Numbered from the stretch's first letter, positions 1-9,272 are shown. The stretch: 63,048 nucleotides of DNA from Lachnospiraceae bacterium (GCA_017469935.1 JAFUFL010000037.1:1-63048), one strand, 5' to 3'. Numbers and translations are program-made. Notes: generated by a model not told the origin, from the sequence alone.

Positions 1-813
1 CACCGCGTCGATCTCATCGATGACGACGATGCAGGGCGCGTTTTTCTTGGCCTCATCGAACATATCCCTGACACGGGACGCGCCGACGCCGACGAACATC
101 TCGACAAAGTCCGAACCCGAAATGCTGAAGAACGGCACGCCCGCCTCTCCGGCGACGGCCTTGGCCAGCAATGTTTTGCCGGTGCCCGGGGCTCCTTCGA
201 GCAGAACGCCCTTGGGGATTCGCGCGCCGACCTTTGTGTATTTGCCGGGGTCCTTGAGGAAGTCGATGATCTCCTCCAGGTCCTCTTTCTCTTCCTGAAG
301 TCCCGCCACGTCGTCCAGCGTGACGCCGCTGTTCCTGGACAGCCTTGCCTTGCTCTTGCCAAAATTCATCATCTTGGCGTTGGATCCGCCGCCCGCGTTC
401 TGCGCGTTCATCATGTAGAAGAAGAACAGGCAGACCACGACCACCAGAATCGTAGGCAATACGCTGATCATGAAGACGTTGTCGGACGGGATGTCCTTCA
501 CTACGGGCTTGATCCCCGCTTCCCGCGCTGTTTTCTCAATTTCCGCGATCTGCGTCGCGTACAAAATATTGCGGCTGCCGTCATCAAGCACCACCATCGC
601 GTATCCCGTGTCATTATCACGGTTTGGCGTGATGGTCACGTCCGTGACCTTGCCGTTTTTCAGGTCCTCCTGAAAGTCTTCGAGCTTGTAGCTGTTCTGT
701 CCGGAGGTGAACGATCCGCGGATCATAGGTGAAAACACGAATACGAACAGCATCAGGAGCAATACCGGAAGCAGGAGACTATTAAATGTTCTCGGTCTCT
801 GTCTTTTATCCAA
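1..813 (-). CDS. ftsH: ATP-dependent zinc metalloprotease FtsH (N-terminal part, runs off the window)
   Basis: Membrane-anchored AAA+ protease that degrades misfolded and regulatory membrane and cytosolic proteins. The first 271 residues are present: a short basic start, one membrane segment (residues about 15-32), an extracytoplasmic FtsH_ext domain, a second membrane segment (about 115-135), then the AAA domain with Walker A GAPGTGKT and Walker [10 protein letters not shown] at the window edge. The Zn-protease part lies outside. No ATG fits; I chose the TTG at 813-811, which has a GAGG site 7-11 bases upstream and gives the expected first membrane helix. It follows hpt on the same strand after a 215-bp repeat-bearing gap, the usual tilS-hpt-ftsH order. 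Identity is very secure, the exact start moderately so. Confidence 0.95.
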   Translation of the reverse strand, partial: MDKRQRPRTFNSLLLPVLLLMLFVFVFSPMIRGSFTSGQNSYKLEDFQEDLKNGKVTDVTITPNRDNDTGYAMVVLDDGSRNILYATQIAEIEKTAREAGIKPVVKDIPSDNVFMISVLPTILVVVVCLFFFYMMNAQNAGGGSNAKMMNFGKSKARLSRNSGVTLDDVAGLQEEKEDLEEIIDFLKDPGKYTKVGARIPKGVLLEGAPGTGKTLLAKAVAGEAGVPFFSISGSDFVEMFVGVGASRVRDMFDEAKKNAPCIVVIDEIDAV

Positions 814-870
814 CCTTCTACCTCAGTTTCACATTCAAGGCCCGCATAGCGGGCCGCTGCGCCGCGTTTG

Positions 871-990
871 GCTCGCCTTCTCGGTTCGCGGCGCGATTCA
901 TTGCGCTGCGTTCGGCCTACAGGCTGCTTTCCTGGCCTTCTCGGCTCGCGGCGCGATTCATTTCGCCGCGGCCGGCCCACGGGCTGCCTT
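871..990. repeat. Two tandem copies of a 60-bp GC-rich repeat
   Basis: Positions 871-930 and 931-990 align at a period of exactly 60 bases, with the best matches at 875-900 versus 935-960 (cttctcgg then gcggcgcgattcatt). The pair fills most of the gap between hpt and ftsH. I see no gene or convincing terminator here. Confidence 0.85.
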
Positions 991-1028
991 CCCGGCAGCA
1001 CTGCCTTTCCGCGCGCGTCTGCATCAAG

Positions 1029-1559
1029 TTACTCTTCAGAGAATTCCACCACTCCGATGAAAGGAAGATCCCTGTATTTCTGGTCAAAGTCCATGCCGTA
1101 GCCGACCACGAACTGATCCGGGATCACAAATCCGGTGTAGTCCACCTCCAGGTCCACGACGCGGCGCTCGGGCTTGTCGAGCAGCGTGCAGGTGCGCACA
1201 CTCGCGCAGCCTCTCTGCTTAAACACTTCCTCGAGATAAAACAGCGTGCGCCCGGAGTCCACGATATCCTCCACAATGATGACATCGAGGCCCTCGATCG
1301 GGTCGTCCAGATCTTTCTTGATCCTGACAATACCGCTGGACTTGGTCCCGCTTCCGTAGCTGGATACCGTCATGAAGTCCATGGATACCGGCACGTTGAT
1401 CCTCTTGGCGAGCTCGCACATAAAGAAGCATGCCCCCTTCAAAATACAGACCAGATGTACGTTCTTTCCCTCATATTCCTTCGAGATCTGATCTCCAAGC
1501 TCCTTAATCCTTGCGTTAACCTGCTCTTCACTGATAAGTTCTTTGATAGTCTCGCGCAT
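1029..1559 (-). CDS. hpt: Hypoxanthine phosphoribosyltransferase
   Basis: Purine salvage enzyme that joins hypoxanthine or guanine to PRPP to make IMP or GMP in the cytosol. At 176 residues it has the family length. The PRPP-binding motif VIIVEDIVDSGRTL lies at residues 93-106, with the flexible-loop Ser-Tyr (SSYGSGT) at about 66-72 and the C-terminal base-binding segment DYTGFVIPDQFVVGYG. The ATG at 1559 has a GAGGG site 5 bases upstream and starts 14 bases after the tilS stop, so the two are probably co-transcribed. The tilS-hpt-ftsH order is conserved in Firmicutes. Confidence 0.96.
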   Translation of the reverse strand: MRETIKELISEEQVNARIKELGDQISKEYEGKNVHLVCILKGACFFMCELAKRINVPVSMDFMTVSSYGSGTKSSGIVRIKKDLDDPIEGLDVIIVEDIVDSGRTLFYLEEVFKQRGCASVRTCTLLDKPERRVVDLEVDYTGFVIPDQFVVGYGMDFDQKYRDLPFIGVVEFSEE

Positions 1560-1573
1560 AATACCCTCATTTC

Positions 1574-3199
1574 CTAATTGTTATTGATGCCTGTGTCCAT
1601 GTTGTCAAAGCTGCCTGCAGGTGTCCTGCTTCCGGCCTTCCAGCGGATCTCCAGGATCCTGCTCGTATGATCGCTCACCATATATGCGGCACTGATCCTG
1701 CCGCTGTCTGAAGAGTTCCCATTATCCGAATCCGGTGCATCAGCTACGCCAGCCGGAATCCAAAGGATCTCACCCCCGATCGTCGGAAGAACGATCCTGT
1801 CGCGAAGCTGCGCCGGCACTTTCGCGTCGATCATATAGCGCGCGATCGTCTTGGATCTGCCGCTTTCATCGAGCGTTATGCGGTCCCCTCCGCGCCGGGT
1901 TCTGAAACTTGGAAGCGCCCCTATTTTATCATAATCGAACCATTTCGTACACTGCTTTCGGGACACCGCCGCCATATCCCCGTCAAAATCCAGCACCCTG
2001 CACTCGTATTCCGCAGCGGACATGGGCCATCTGCGGGAGTATGCAAATGCGGGGCTCGGAAGTTCGGAGTGCGAATCTTCCGGTGCCCGGCCTGTAAGAG
2101 TCACAGGGCTTCCCGCCGCTTCATTGGCGGTATTTCCTGCATGACTTGCGGCTGCGTCGGCGGTGTTTCCCGCATAAAAGAGAAGTCTGTCATACGCCTT
2201 CTCCACGCGAACGCCTCCGAACACGTCCAGCTGCCCGTTTCCGTTTTTCTGCGCCAGCTGCAGAACTGCCTGCACATGCTTGTCCCGAAGGTCTTTTTTC
2301 CTGCCCGCCAGGTCTGCGATCACGCCATAAACAACTCTTCTGCGGATCAGAGGCGGATATTGCAGGAGATTCGGGATAGAAACAATGTCAATTGATTCCC
2401 CTTGTATTCTGCATTTCTCTGCCGCTTTCTCCGTCTCCGCTCTGAGAAATTCTTCTGCCTCGGCAGCTTCCTCAGAAGCCCTGACTATATGCTCCTGCGC
2501 GCCTTTATTGATCTGCTCCAGAAGCGGGATAATCCGGCGCCGCAACAGGTTCCTTGAATAACGGACGTCCTCATTGGTCTCATCCTCTCTCCAGGAAATC
2601 CCCCGTGCGGCAAGAAATTCTTCGATTTCCCTGCGGCTGCATGTGAGCAGGGGTCTGATAATCCTTCCGCTCACCGGCAGCATACCGCGAAGTCCGGTCA
2701 GCCTGCTGCCTCTGATCAGATTGAAAAGCACCGTCTCCGCCTGATCTTCCATGTGGTGGGCGACGGCAATGCGGCACTTTCCGTTCTGTCCTGAGGCAAG
2801 GGTTTTGTGCTCAGGAAGATGCTCCTTCTCAGACAAGTTCTCTTGATCCCACTGATCCGCTGCCTTTTCAAGTGCCTCATAGCGCAGCTGTCTTGCGGCT
2901 TCTTCCACGCTCAGTCCATGGCCCCCGGCGAATCCGGCCGCATCCACATATGCGGCTTCAAAGGGAATATCTGCCTGCTCGCAATATTCCGCAACATAAT
3001 CCAGATCGCCGGCCGCGCTCTCCCGAAGCCCGTGGTGGACATGGAAAACCTTAAGCTGCAATCCGGTGCGTGGCTGCAGTTCCCTGAGAGCCTCGAGAAG
3101 GCACATGGAATCCGCCCCTCCGGACACGGCAGCCAGTATACGGCCGCCTTCTTCGATCATGCTATTAGCGGTCATGTAGTTGTAAATTCGATCTATCAT
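1574..3199 (-). CDS. tilS: tRNA(Ile)-lysidine synthetase TilS
   Basis: Modifies C34 of the tRNA-Ile CAU anticodon to lysidine using ATP and lysine, so that the tRNA reads AUA. The N-type ATP pyrophosphatase P-loop SGGADS is at residues 26-31, followed by RNLLRRRIIPLL (substrate region) and a TilS C-terminal domain ending near DHTSRILEIRW. I start at the ATG at 3199 (MIDRIYNYM), which places the P-loop normally; an upstream in-frame ATG would add 36 basic residues of low likelihood. At 541 residues it is somewhat long, with a low-complexity Ala/Asn stretch in the middle. It lies between divIC (105 bases upstream) and hpt. Confidence 0.94.
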   Translation of the reverse strand: MIDRIYNYMTANSMIEEGGRILAAVSGGADSMCLLEALRELQPRTGLQLKVFHVHHGLRESAAGDLDYVAEYCEQADIPFEAAYVDAAGFAGGHGLSVEEAARQLRYEALEKAADQWDQENLSEKEHLPEHKTLASGQNGKCRIAVAHHMEDQAETVLFNLIRGSRLTGLRGMLPVSGRIIRPLLTCSRREIEEFLAARGISWREDETNEDVRYSRNLLRRRIIPLLEQINKGAQEHIVRASEEAAEAEEFLRAETEKAAEKCRIQGESIDIVSIPNLLQYPPLIRRRVVYGVIADLAGRKKDLRDKHVQAVLQLAQKNGNGQLDVFGGVRVEKAYDRLLFYAGNTADAAASHAGNTANEAAGSPVTLTGRAPEDSHSELPSPAFAYSRRWPMSAAEYECRVLDFDGDMAAVSRKQCTKWFDYDKIGALPSFRTRRGGDRITLDESGRSKTIARYMIDAKVPAQLRDRIVLPTIGGEILWIPAGVADAPDSDNGNSSDSGRISAAYMVSDHTSRILEIRWKAGSRTPAGSFDNMDTGINNN

Positions 3200-3303
3200 G
3201 TCTGTTTTCCGGATCCTTCTATATCTTCTCGGCCGTCGCGCTGTATAAAGAAAGAAAAGCCGCCGCCTGCCGGCGACAGCCTTATCATTCAGAAGTTCCC
3301 TTA

Positions 3304-3615
3304 TCATTCAGAAGTTCCTTCTTTAAAGATCACTTCACCCTCGTAGACCAGCCCCAGCTTCTCTCTGGCAATCTCCTCGATGTACTCTCTGGTCTGCGTG
3401 TATTCCTTGTATTCTTCAATATCCTGCTGGCGCTGCTCTTCTTTGACCTTGGCGGCTTCCAGCTCCGCGATCCTCTCTCTGTTTGAATGGAGGCGGCTGG
3501 CAAGACCTGCACAGGCTACCAGGATCACGACGATCAGGATTCCGACGACCACCGCGGCAATTCCCATGCTGAGCCTGTTCTGATCATTATGCTTTACAGA
3601 TTTCTCAAATGTCAT
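3304..3615 (-). CDS. divIC: DivIC/FtsL-type septum formation initiator
   Basis: Small single-pass divisome protein of 103 residues. It has a short cytoplasmic tail, one membrane helix at about residues 18-40 and an extracytoplasmic coiled coil at about 43-75 rich in Glu, Arg and Gln. The ending EYIEEIAREKLGLVYEGEVIF is the typical DivIC C-terminus. AAGGAG lies 6 bases before the ATG. The place between rqcP and tilS is the classical divIC position. No gene was found in the 197 bases between this gene and rqcP. Confidence 0.9.
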   Translation of the reverse strand: MTFEKSVKHNDQNRLSMGIAAVVVGILIVVILVACAGLASRLHSNRERIAELEAAKVKEEQRQQDIEEYKEYTQTREYIEEIAREKLGLVYEGEVIFKEGTSE

Positions 3616-3812
3616 TAGCCTCTCCTTGTCCGTGCTCGCCGCCGGCCACCGCGCAGCGGCTCACTTCGCGAACCTTGAATTATGTGATCCCGACTGAATC
3701 GTAATCTCATCTTACCCCTCTTTTTCGGACTGCGTCAATGCGCCCGGTAAAGAGTTTAGAAAGAGTTCAGAAATGCGGCTCCGGATGCGGCATCAGGCAA
3801 GTCCCGCAGTGT

Positions 3813-4094
3813 TCACTCTTCTTCAGGGCTGCCGCTTTCCGCCTTCTCCTCGGTCGGCAGATAGCGGAACATGTCCGCGGCAGCTTCCTTGCGCACATTT
3901 TCCTGCACTGCGAGGACCTCTACCTTAGTCTCCCGGTTGCCGAAGGCGATCCCGATGATGTCGCCCGGCTTCACTTCCGCGGAAGCCCTGGCCACTCTGC
4001 CGTTGAGCGTGACCCTTCCGTTGTCGCAGGCCTCATTGGCCACCGTGCGTCTCTTGATCAGCCTTGAAATCTTAAGATATTTATCAAGTCTCAT
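3813..4094 (-). CDS. rqcP: S4-domain RNA-binding protein RqcP (YabO/HslR family)
   Basis: Small S4-domain protein (93 residues). In Bacillus the orthologue works with RqcH in ribosome-associated quality control, helping C-terminal alanine tailing on stalled 50S subunits. The S4 fold covers about residues 1-60, starting MRLDKYLKISRLIKRRTVANEAC. A basic/acidic tail ends in several Glu. I chose the ATG at 4094 because it has a GGGAGA site and begins exactly at the S4 domain; a longer in-frame start lacks support. HU lies upstream behind a terminator; divIC lies downstream. YabP and YabQ, which separate rqcP and divIC in spore formers, are missing. Confidence 0.9.
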   Translation of the reverse strand: MRLDKYLKISRLIKRRTVANEACDNGRVTLNGRVARASAEVKPGDIIGIAFGNRETKVEVLAVQENVRKEAAADMFRYLPTEEKAESGSPEEE

Positions 4095-4182
4095 TGATTT
4101 CTCCCAATGAATCGAATCATGAACCCGATGCACCGGCCAACAAGCCCGACACCGGATCGCCAACCCGACAATTGCTGATAAT

Positions 4183-4210
4183 AAAGCCCGGAGATTTCAC
4201 TCCGGGCTTT
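4183..4210 (-). terminator. Intrinsic terminator downstream of HU
   Basis: Perfect 11-bp stem aaagcccggag / ctccgggcttt with a 6-base loop. On the minus strand it is followed by a T-rich stretch. It lies 30 bases after the HU stop codon and so ends the HU transcript. Confidence 0.88.
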
Positions 4211-4239
4211 CTGTTACATAGAATCTGCTATCGCGTCGA

Positions 4240-4512
4240 TCAGTTGATCGCGTCCTTCAGGGCCTTGCCTGCCTTGAACTTAGGGGACTTGGAAGCCTTG
4301 ATGTCCAGGGGCTGACGAGTGTGAGGGTTGATACCTACTCTTGCAGCTCTCTCGCTGACTTCGAAAGTGCCAAAGCCAACCAGCTGAACCTTGCCGCCCT
4401 TAGCAAGCTCTTCAGATACTGTATCTGTGAAAGCCTTGAGAGCCTTCTCTGCGTCTTTTTTTGTAAGTCCGGCCTTATCAGCGATTGCCGCGATCATATC
4501 TGTCTTATTCAT
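4240..4512 (-). CDS. hup: DNA-binding protein HU
   Basis: Histone-like nucleoid protein of 90 residues that bends and compacts DNA as a dimer. It shows MNKTDMIAAIADKAGLTKKDAEKAL (dimerising helices), GFGTFEVSERAARVGINPHT (start of the DNA-binding arm) and the ending KFKAGKALKDAIN. AGGAGG lies 6 bases before the ATG. It has its own consensus promoter and terminator, so it is transcribed alone and probably strongly. Confidence 0.97.
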   Translation of the reverse strand: MNKTDMIAAIADKAGLTKKDAEKALKAFTDTVSEELAKGGKVQLVGFGTFEVSERAARVGINPHTRQPLDIKASKSPKFKAGKALKDAIN

Positions 4513-4535
4513 TTTATTTCCTCCTGATCAAATTA

Positions 4536-4551
4536 GGGAGCGCTTACTCCC
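4536..4551 (-). promoter_or_regulatory. Small hairpin in the HU leader
   Basis: gggag / ctccc inverted repeat with a 6-base loop, in the predicted HU 5' leader just upstream of the ribosome binding site. A second dyad (cctatta...taatagg, about 4557-4578) overlaps the -10 box. Either could be an operator or an RNA-stability hairpin; the function is not known. Confidence 0.4.
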
Positions 4552-4569
4552 ATGAATACCTATTAAATA

Positions 4570-4598
4570 TATATAATAGGTTTCCATACGTTTGTCAA
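4570..4598 (-). promoter_or_regulatory. Sigma-A type promoter of HU
   Basis: On the minus strand TTGACA (4598-4593), a 17-base spacer and TATATA (4575-4570). The -35 box overlaps the last codons of cca. The near-consensus match fits an abundant protein. Confidence 0.85.
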
Positions 4599-5938
4599 CC
4601 AGTGAAGTGGGCGAAACGCTTCACAAGATATTCTTTATTGTTGTGCTCAGGAACGTTCAATACGTCCTCCAGCATCTGTGCCAAAATAGTGCCCATCTCT
4701 TTACCCGGCCTGACGCCGAGCGCGATCAGATCCGAGCCTTTTACGGCCAGGTCCTTCAGGTTCAGGCAGTCTCCCCGCTCTATAATTCGCGAGTAGAGCC
4801 CGCACAGCGTATCGAGGACCTTCTGCTTTTCTTCCCGCTGGAAGGTGCTCTGAGCCAGCATATCCGCCTGTTTCACTTCCAGAAAGAGCGGGAACAGGTC
4901 CTCTCCGATCTTGACGACGGCCCTGCGCACTGCGGGTTCCGTCAGCCTTACCTGCATGTCATGCCACTTTACAAGGGGCAGCACCTGCCGGATAGTCGCG
5001 TTGTCGTATTTGAGCCTCTTCAGGATCGACCGCGCCATCTCGTGCCCGACATCCGCGTGGCCGTAAAAGTGATCGATTCCTTTTGCGTCCGTCGTGCGGC
5101 AGGCCGGTTTCCCGATGTCATGCAGCAGCATGGACAGGCGAAGCACCCTGTCCTTCCGGACAAGGCTCACCCCCTTCAGGATATGCTCTCCCACTGTATA
5201 GCAGTGGTGGGGGTTATTCTGCCCGGTCTCCATGCATCTGTCGAATTCCGGCAGGAACTCTTTCGTGATTCCCGCCTTCCAGGCCGTTCTCAGAAGGTCC
5301 GGCCTGTCCGACATAAGAGTCTTCTCGAGTTCCTCCCGTATCCTCTCAGCGCTGATCTTCCGCAGGTTCGGCGCCAGGTCGGAAGCGGCTTTTAATGTGG
5401 CCTCCTCGATCTCATAGCCCAGCTGGGCGCTGAAGCGCACCGCCCGCATGATCCGGAGCGCGTCCTCCGAAAAGCGCTGCTCCGGGTCCCCGACCGCGCG
5501 GATCAGCCCTCTCTCCAGGTCCTGCTGCCCGCCGAAAAGGTCGATCAGTCCGCCTCTGCCGTCATAGGCCATCGCGTTGATCGTGAAATCCCTTCTTTTC
5601 AGGTCCTCCTCCAGGCTTGGCGTAAAAGTCACTTCCTTGGGATGGCGGCCGTCCTCATAGACGCCGTCCACCCTGAAAGTAGTCACTTCATAGCCGACCG
5701 CGCCGCACATGACGGTCACTGTCCCGTGCTTGAGGCCTGTGTCGATGGTCCTGGGAAACAATTTTTTGACTTGTCCCGGCAATGCCGAAGTAGTGATGTC
5801 CCAGTCGTGGGGCTCCCGTCCGAGCAGGGCGTCGCGCACACAGCCGCCGACTACGTAGGCCTCGTAGCCGGCTCCCTGAATCGTCTCAAGGATGCTGTTC
5901 ACTTGTTCCGGAATTCGGATCTGCACCTGATTCTGCAC
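4595..5938 (-). CDS. cca: CCA tRNA nucleotidyltransferase (with HD domain)
   Basis: Adds or repairs the 3' CCA of tRNAs without a template. The head domain has GGCVRD (about residues 31-36) and the metal site DWD (about 45-47), then the RRDFTINAM neck motif and a C-terminal HD domain (LLHDIGKPACRT). I prefer the GTG at 5938: AGGTGAT sits 5-6 bases upstream and gives 447 residues. The ATG at 6004 would add 22 basic residues and has its AGGTGA directly against the start. The same agaagaggtga block occurs before both candidates. The enzyme is needed here because the one tRNA gene in the window has no encoded CCA. Confidence 0.92.
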   Translation of the reverse strand: MQNQVQIRIPEQVNSILETIQGAGYEAYVVGGCVRDALLGREPHDWDITTSALPGQVKKLFPRTIDTGLKHGTVTVMCGAVGYEVTTFRVDGVYEDGRHPKEVTFTPSLEEDLKRRDFTINAMAYDGRGGLIDLFGGQQDLERGLIRAVGDPEQRFSEDALRIMRAVRFSAQLGYEIEEATLKAASDLAPNLRKISAERIREELEKTLMSDRPDLLRTAWKAGITKEFLPEFDRCMETGQNNPHHCYTVGEHILKGVSLVRKDRVLRLSMLLHDIGKPACRTTDAKGIDHFYGHADVGHEMARSILKRLKYDNATIRQVLPLVKWHDMQVRLTEPAVRRAVVKIGEDLFPLFLEVKQADMLAQSTFQREEKQKVLDTLCGLYSRIIERGDCLNLKDLAVKGSDLIALGVRPGKEMGTILAQMLEDVLNVPEHNNKEYLVKRFAHFTG

Positions 5939-6029
5939 GCGATCACCTCTTCTGTGCGGAATGTGCGTCACACGGCCGCCTTTCCGGCTCCGCTCGACGC
6001 ACATTCACCTCTTCTTTACGGTCTGATGA

Positions 6030-7463
6030 TCAATATGCTCTGCCCCAGTAGACCATCTTTGTGGCGGGTTTGCCGCAGCAGACGCACACGTCGCTCAGTT
6101 TTTCCTGCTTGTAAGGGATGCAGCGGCTGGTGACGGAGTAGTCTTCCTTGATCTTCTCCTCGCACTCTCTGCTGCCGCACCACATGGCCTTTACAAAGCC
6201 CTTTGTCTCCTCGAACAGAGCCTCGAAAGTCTCCTTGTCGGGAGCTTCGAAAGTATGCTCCTCGAGGTGCTTTTTTGCCCTCTCATACATGTCTTTCTGG
6301 ATCATGGGAAGGAGCTCCGCGACCTTCTGAGGAAGATCCGCGATGTCGCAGGCGATCTTCTCGCGGGTGTCGCGGCGGACAACTACGCACTTGCCCTCGG
6401 CGATATCCCTGGGTCCGATCTCCACGCGGAGCGGAATGCCTCTCATCTCCTGCTCGGCGAACTTGAATCCCGGGCTCTTGTCGGTCTCGTCGACCTTTAC
6501 GCGGAAATCGGAGAGCATCTCCTTGATCTCGGCGGCCTTCTCGAGAACGCCCGCCTTCCTCTGCTGGATCGGAATGATCATGACCTGGGTGGGAGCGATC
6601 TTAGGAGGCAGCACGAGACCGGAATTGTCGCCGTGCACCATGATGAGCGCTCCGATGATCCTGGTGGAAAGTCCCCAGGATGTCTGGAAAGCGTATTTCA
6701 GCTTATTGTCCTTGTCGGTGAACTGGATCCCGTAAGCCTTCGCGAAGTCATCGCCGAAGTTGTGGCTGGTTCCGGACTGCAGCGCTCTGCCGTCGTGCAT
6801 AAGTGCCTCGATGGTGTAAGTCGCGATGGCGCCCGCGAATTTCTCCTTGTCGGTCTTGCGGCCCTTGATGGTAGGGATCGCGAGGTCCTCCGCGCAGAAG
6901 TCCGCATAGACCTCGAGCATCAGCTTCGTCCTCTCTTCCGCCTCTTCCATGGTGGCGTGGACGGTATGTCCCTCCTGCCACATGAACTCTCTGGAGCGAA
7001 GGAAAGGTCTTGTCTCTTTCTCCCAGCGCACGACGCTGCACCACTGGTTGTAGTTCTTGGGGAGGTCTCTGTAGGAGTGGACCTCATCCTTGTAGAAATC
7101 GCTGAAAAGGGTCTCCGATGTGGGACGCACACAGATTCTCTCCTGCAGCTCTTCCTGTCCGCCGTGGGTGACCCAGGCCACCTCGGGAGCAAAACCTTTG
7201 ACCAGGTCGCTCTCTTTGCTGAGCAGGTTCTCCGGGATCATCATGGGAAGGTAGACGTTCTCTACGCCGACAGCCTTAAAGCGCGCGTCCAGATGCTTCT
7301 GAACCGCCTCCCAGAGGGCATATCCCGCAGGTTTGTAAACCATGAATCCCTTGATATTGGAATAGGCGATAAGTCCCGCCTTAATTACTACGTCCGTATA
7401 CCATTGTGTGAAATCCTCATCCATGGATGTGATCTCAGCAACCAGTTTTTTCTGATCTGCCAT
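6030..7463 (-). CDS. proS: Prolyl-tRNA synthetase, short archaeal/eukaryal type
   Basis: Class II aminoacyl-tRNA synthetase that charges tRNA-Pro. At 477 residues it is the short type without the bacterial editing insert. It begins with an N-terminal helix, the motif 1 region ([17 protein letters not shown]), motif 2 ([14 protein letters not shown] and [22 protein letters not shown]) and motif 3 ([16 protein letters not shown]). The C-terminal Cys cluster ([17 protein letters not shown]) probably binds zinc, and the protein ends at Tyr, typical of this group. GAGGAG precedes the ATG. leuA lies upstream and cca downstream on the same strand. Confidence 0.96.
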   Translation of the reverse strand: MADQKKLVAEITSMDEDFTQWYTDVVIKAGLIAYSNIKGFMVYKPAGYALWEAVQKHLDARFKAVGVENVYLPMMIPENLLSKESDLVKGFAPEVAWVTHGGQEELQERICVRPTSETLFSDFYKDEVHSYRDLPKNYNQWCSVVRWEKETRPFLRSREFMWQEGHTVHATMEEAEERTKLMLEVYADFCAEDLAIPTIKGRKTDKEKFAGAIATYTIEALMHDGRALQSGTSHNFGDDFAKAYGIQFTDKDNKLKYAFQTSWGLSTRIIGALIMVHGDNSGLVLPPKIAPTQVMIIPIQQRKAGVLEKAAEIKEMLSDFRVKVDETDKSPGFKFAEQEMRGIPLRVEIGPRDIAEGKCVVVRRDTREKIACDIADLPQKVAELLPMIQKDMYERAKKHLEEHTFEAPDKETFEALFEETKGFVKAMWCGSRECEEKIKEDYSVTSRCIPYKQEKLSDVCVCCGKPATKMVYWGRAY

Positions 7464-7511
7464 TTATTGTTGACTCCTCTCTGAAGGTTATTATTTATAA
7501 TGATCCGCCGC

Positions 7512-9215
7512 TCAGAAGCTGTCGGAAACGCCCTTTCTGCGATCTCCCAGCTGCAGTCTGTTCAGTGCCGAGAAGATCGCGCGAACCGAAGCTCTCGTGA
7601 TATTGGAGCTGACGCCCACGCCGTACGTGATCCTGCCCGTATCGGCATCCATGAGGTGGATGTAAGCCGCCGCCTGGGAATCGGAGCCCGACTTGAGCGC
7701 ATGCTCCTCATAATCCAGAATGCGGACGTTGAAGCCGTATTTAATCGCAAGGCCGCGGAGAACCGCGTCCAGCGGTCCGTTTCCGACTGCCTCGACCTGC
7801 TCCATGGAGCCGTGGTCCGTGAAGATGACTCGGATTTTTGTATCGAAATTGGTCTTCGTGTCACTGCTCATATCAGTGACCTGCAGCTTTCTGAAGTGCA
7901 GAGGCTCGTTCTTGTACAGGTACTCGCTGCGGAACGCGTCCATGATCTGCTCCGGCGGAACTTCGCCCTGCTTCTCGGACATGCTCTGCACGACGTCCGC
8001 GAACTCCCTGTGCATTCCCTTGGGAAGCTTGAATCCGTAATAGGTGCTCATGACAAAGGCCACGCCGCCCTTGCCGGACTGGGAATTGATCCGCACCACG
8101 GGCTCGTAAACTCTGCCAATATCCGCAGGATCGATGGGAAGATAAGGGACCTCCCAGTACTTGGAGTTTCTGTTCTTCATCGCCGTGATGCCCTTGTTGA
8201 TGGCATCCTGGTGAGAACCGGAGAAAGCCGTGAACACGAGCTTGCCCGCATAAGGGTGACGCTCATCCACGCCCATCTTGGTGCACTTCTCGCAGACTTC
8301 CACGATCTCGCCGATATCCTCGAGGTTGAGCTCCGGATCGATTCCCTGGGAGAACATATTGTAAGCGACGGTCAAAATATCGACATTCCCGGTTCTCTCG
8401 CCGTTGCCCAGAAGCGTTCCTTCTACGCGCTGCGCGCCGGCCAGAAGGGCCAGCTCGGTCGCCGCGACGCCGCAGCCGCGGTCATTGTGCGGGTGAACGC
8501 TCAGGATGATGCTGTCCCTGTCCTTGAAGTGACGGCTCATCCACTCGATCTGGTCCGCATACACATTGGGAGTCGTCATCTCCACCGTGGAGGGAAGGTT
8601 AAAGATCATGGGATCTTCCGGGGTGGGCTGCCACACGTCCTGTACGGCGGTGCAGATTTCCAGGGCAAAATCCAGCTCCGTGCCGGTAAAGCTCTCGGGA
8701 GAATACTCGAAATAGATCTTGCCGGGGAACTTCTCCGCTCTCTCCTTGACCCATTTGGTTCCGTCCACCGCGATATCGATGATGGCCTGCTTGTCCTTGC
8801 CGAACACCACGTCTCTCTGCAGCGTGGAGGTGGAGTTGTAAATGTGGACGACCGCCTGCTTGCATCCCTGAATCGCTTCGAAAGTCTTCTCGATCTGGTC
8901 CTCTCTGCACTGGGACAGCACCTGGACGATGACATCGTCCGGGATCAGATCCTTTTCAATCAGCTCCCTCAAAAAGTCATATTCAATCTGGCTGGCAGCA
9001 GGAAATCCGATCTCGATTTCCTTGAAGCCCAGCTTGACCAGCAGTTTGAACATTTCCATCTTCTCACTTACGACCATAGGGTCGATCAGCGCCTGGTTGC
9101 CGTCTCTGAGATCGACGCTCACCCATGCGGGGGCCTTTTCGATCTGCTTATCAGGCCATTCTCTCTCCGGATAATTAACGACAGGAGTTCTCCTGTATCT
9201 CTGGTATCCGCGCAT
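7512..9215 (-). CDS. leuA: 2-isopropylmalate synthase (LeuA2 type)
   Basis: First committed step of leucine synthesis: acetyl-CoA plus 2-oxoisovalerate gives 2-isopropylmalate. The 567-residue protein is the longer LeuA2 form that starts with an RYRRTPVVNYPEREWP-like segment. The TIM barrel carries DLRDGNQ (residues 35-41) and the metal-binding HPHNDRG; the C-terminal LeuA dimer/allosteric domain holds the leucine feedback site. AAGGGG precedes the ATG. No T-box or leader peptide was seen in the 57 bases between cdaR and leuA, and no other leu gene lies nearby, so it seems to be part of a housekeeping run. Confidence 0.95.
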   Translation of the reverse strand: MRGYQRYRRTPVVNYPEREWPDKQIEKAPAWVSVDLRDGNQALIDPMVVSEKMEMFKLLVKLGFKEIEIGFPAASQIEYDFLRELIEKDLIPDDVIVQVLSQCREDQIEKTFEAIQGCKQAVVHIYNSTSTLQRDVVFGKDKQAIIDIAVDGTKWVKERAEKFPGKIYFEYSPESFTGTELDFALEICTAVQDVWQPTPEDPMIFNLPSTVEMTTPNVYADQIEWMSRHFKDRDSIILSVHPHNDRGCGVAATELALLAGAQRVEGTLLGNGERTGNVDILTVAYNMFSQGIDPELNLEDIGEIVEVCEKCTKMGVDERHPYAGKLVFTAFSGSHQDAINKGITAMKNRNSKYWEVPYLPIDPADIGRVYEPVVRINSQSGKGGVAFVMSTYYGFKLPKGMHREFADVVQSMSEKQGEVPPEQIMDAFRSEYLYKNEPLHFRKLQVTDMSSDTKTNFDTKIRVIFTDHGSMEQVEAVGNGPLDAVLRGLAIKYGFNVRILDYEEHALKSGSDSQAAAYIHLMDADTGRITYGVGVSSNITRASVRAIFSALNRLQLGDRRKGVSDSF

Positions 9216-9272
9216 TTGTGTTCCCCTTTCTCTTCCCGCCGTCCGCGGGACATAATATATATATGGTCCTGC

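Noticed and set aside
786-1577. A 263-codon plus-strand frame opposite hpt
   Set aside because: It crosses the 60-bp repeats and the whole hpt gene, which is certain; it has no domain.
9216-9272. T-box or leucine leader peptide before leuA
   Set aside because: Only 57 bases separate cdaR and leuA; no T-box sequence, Leu-rich peptide or terminator pair can be placed.
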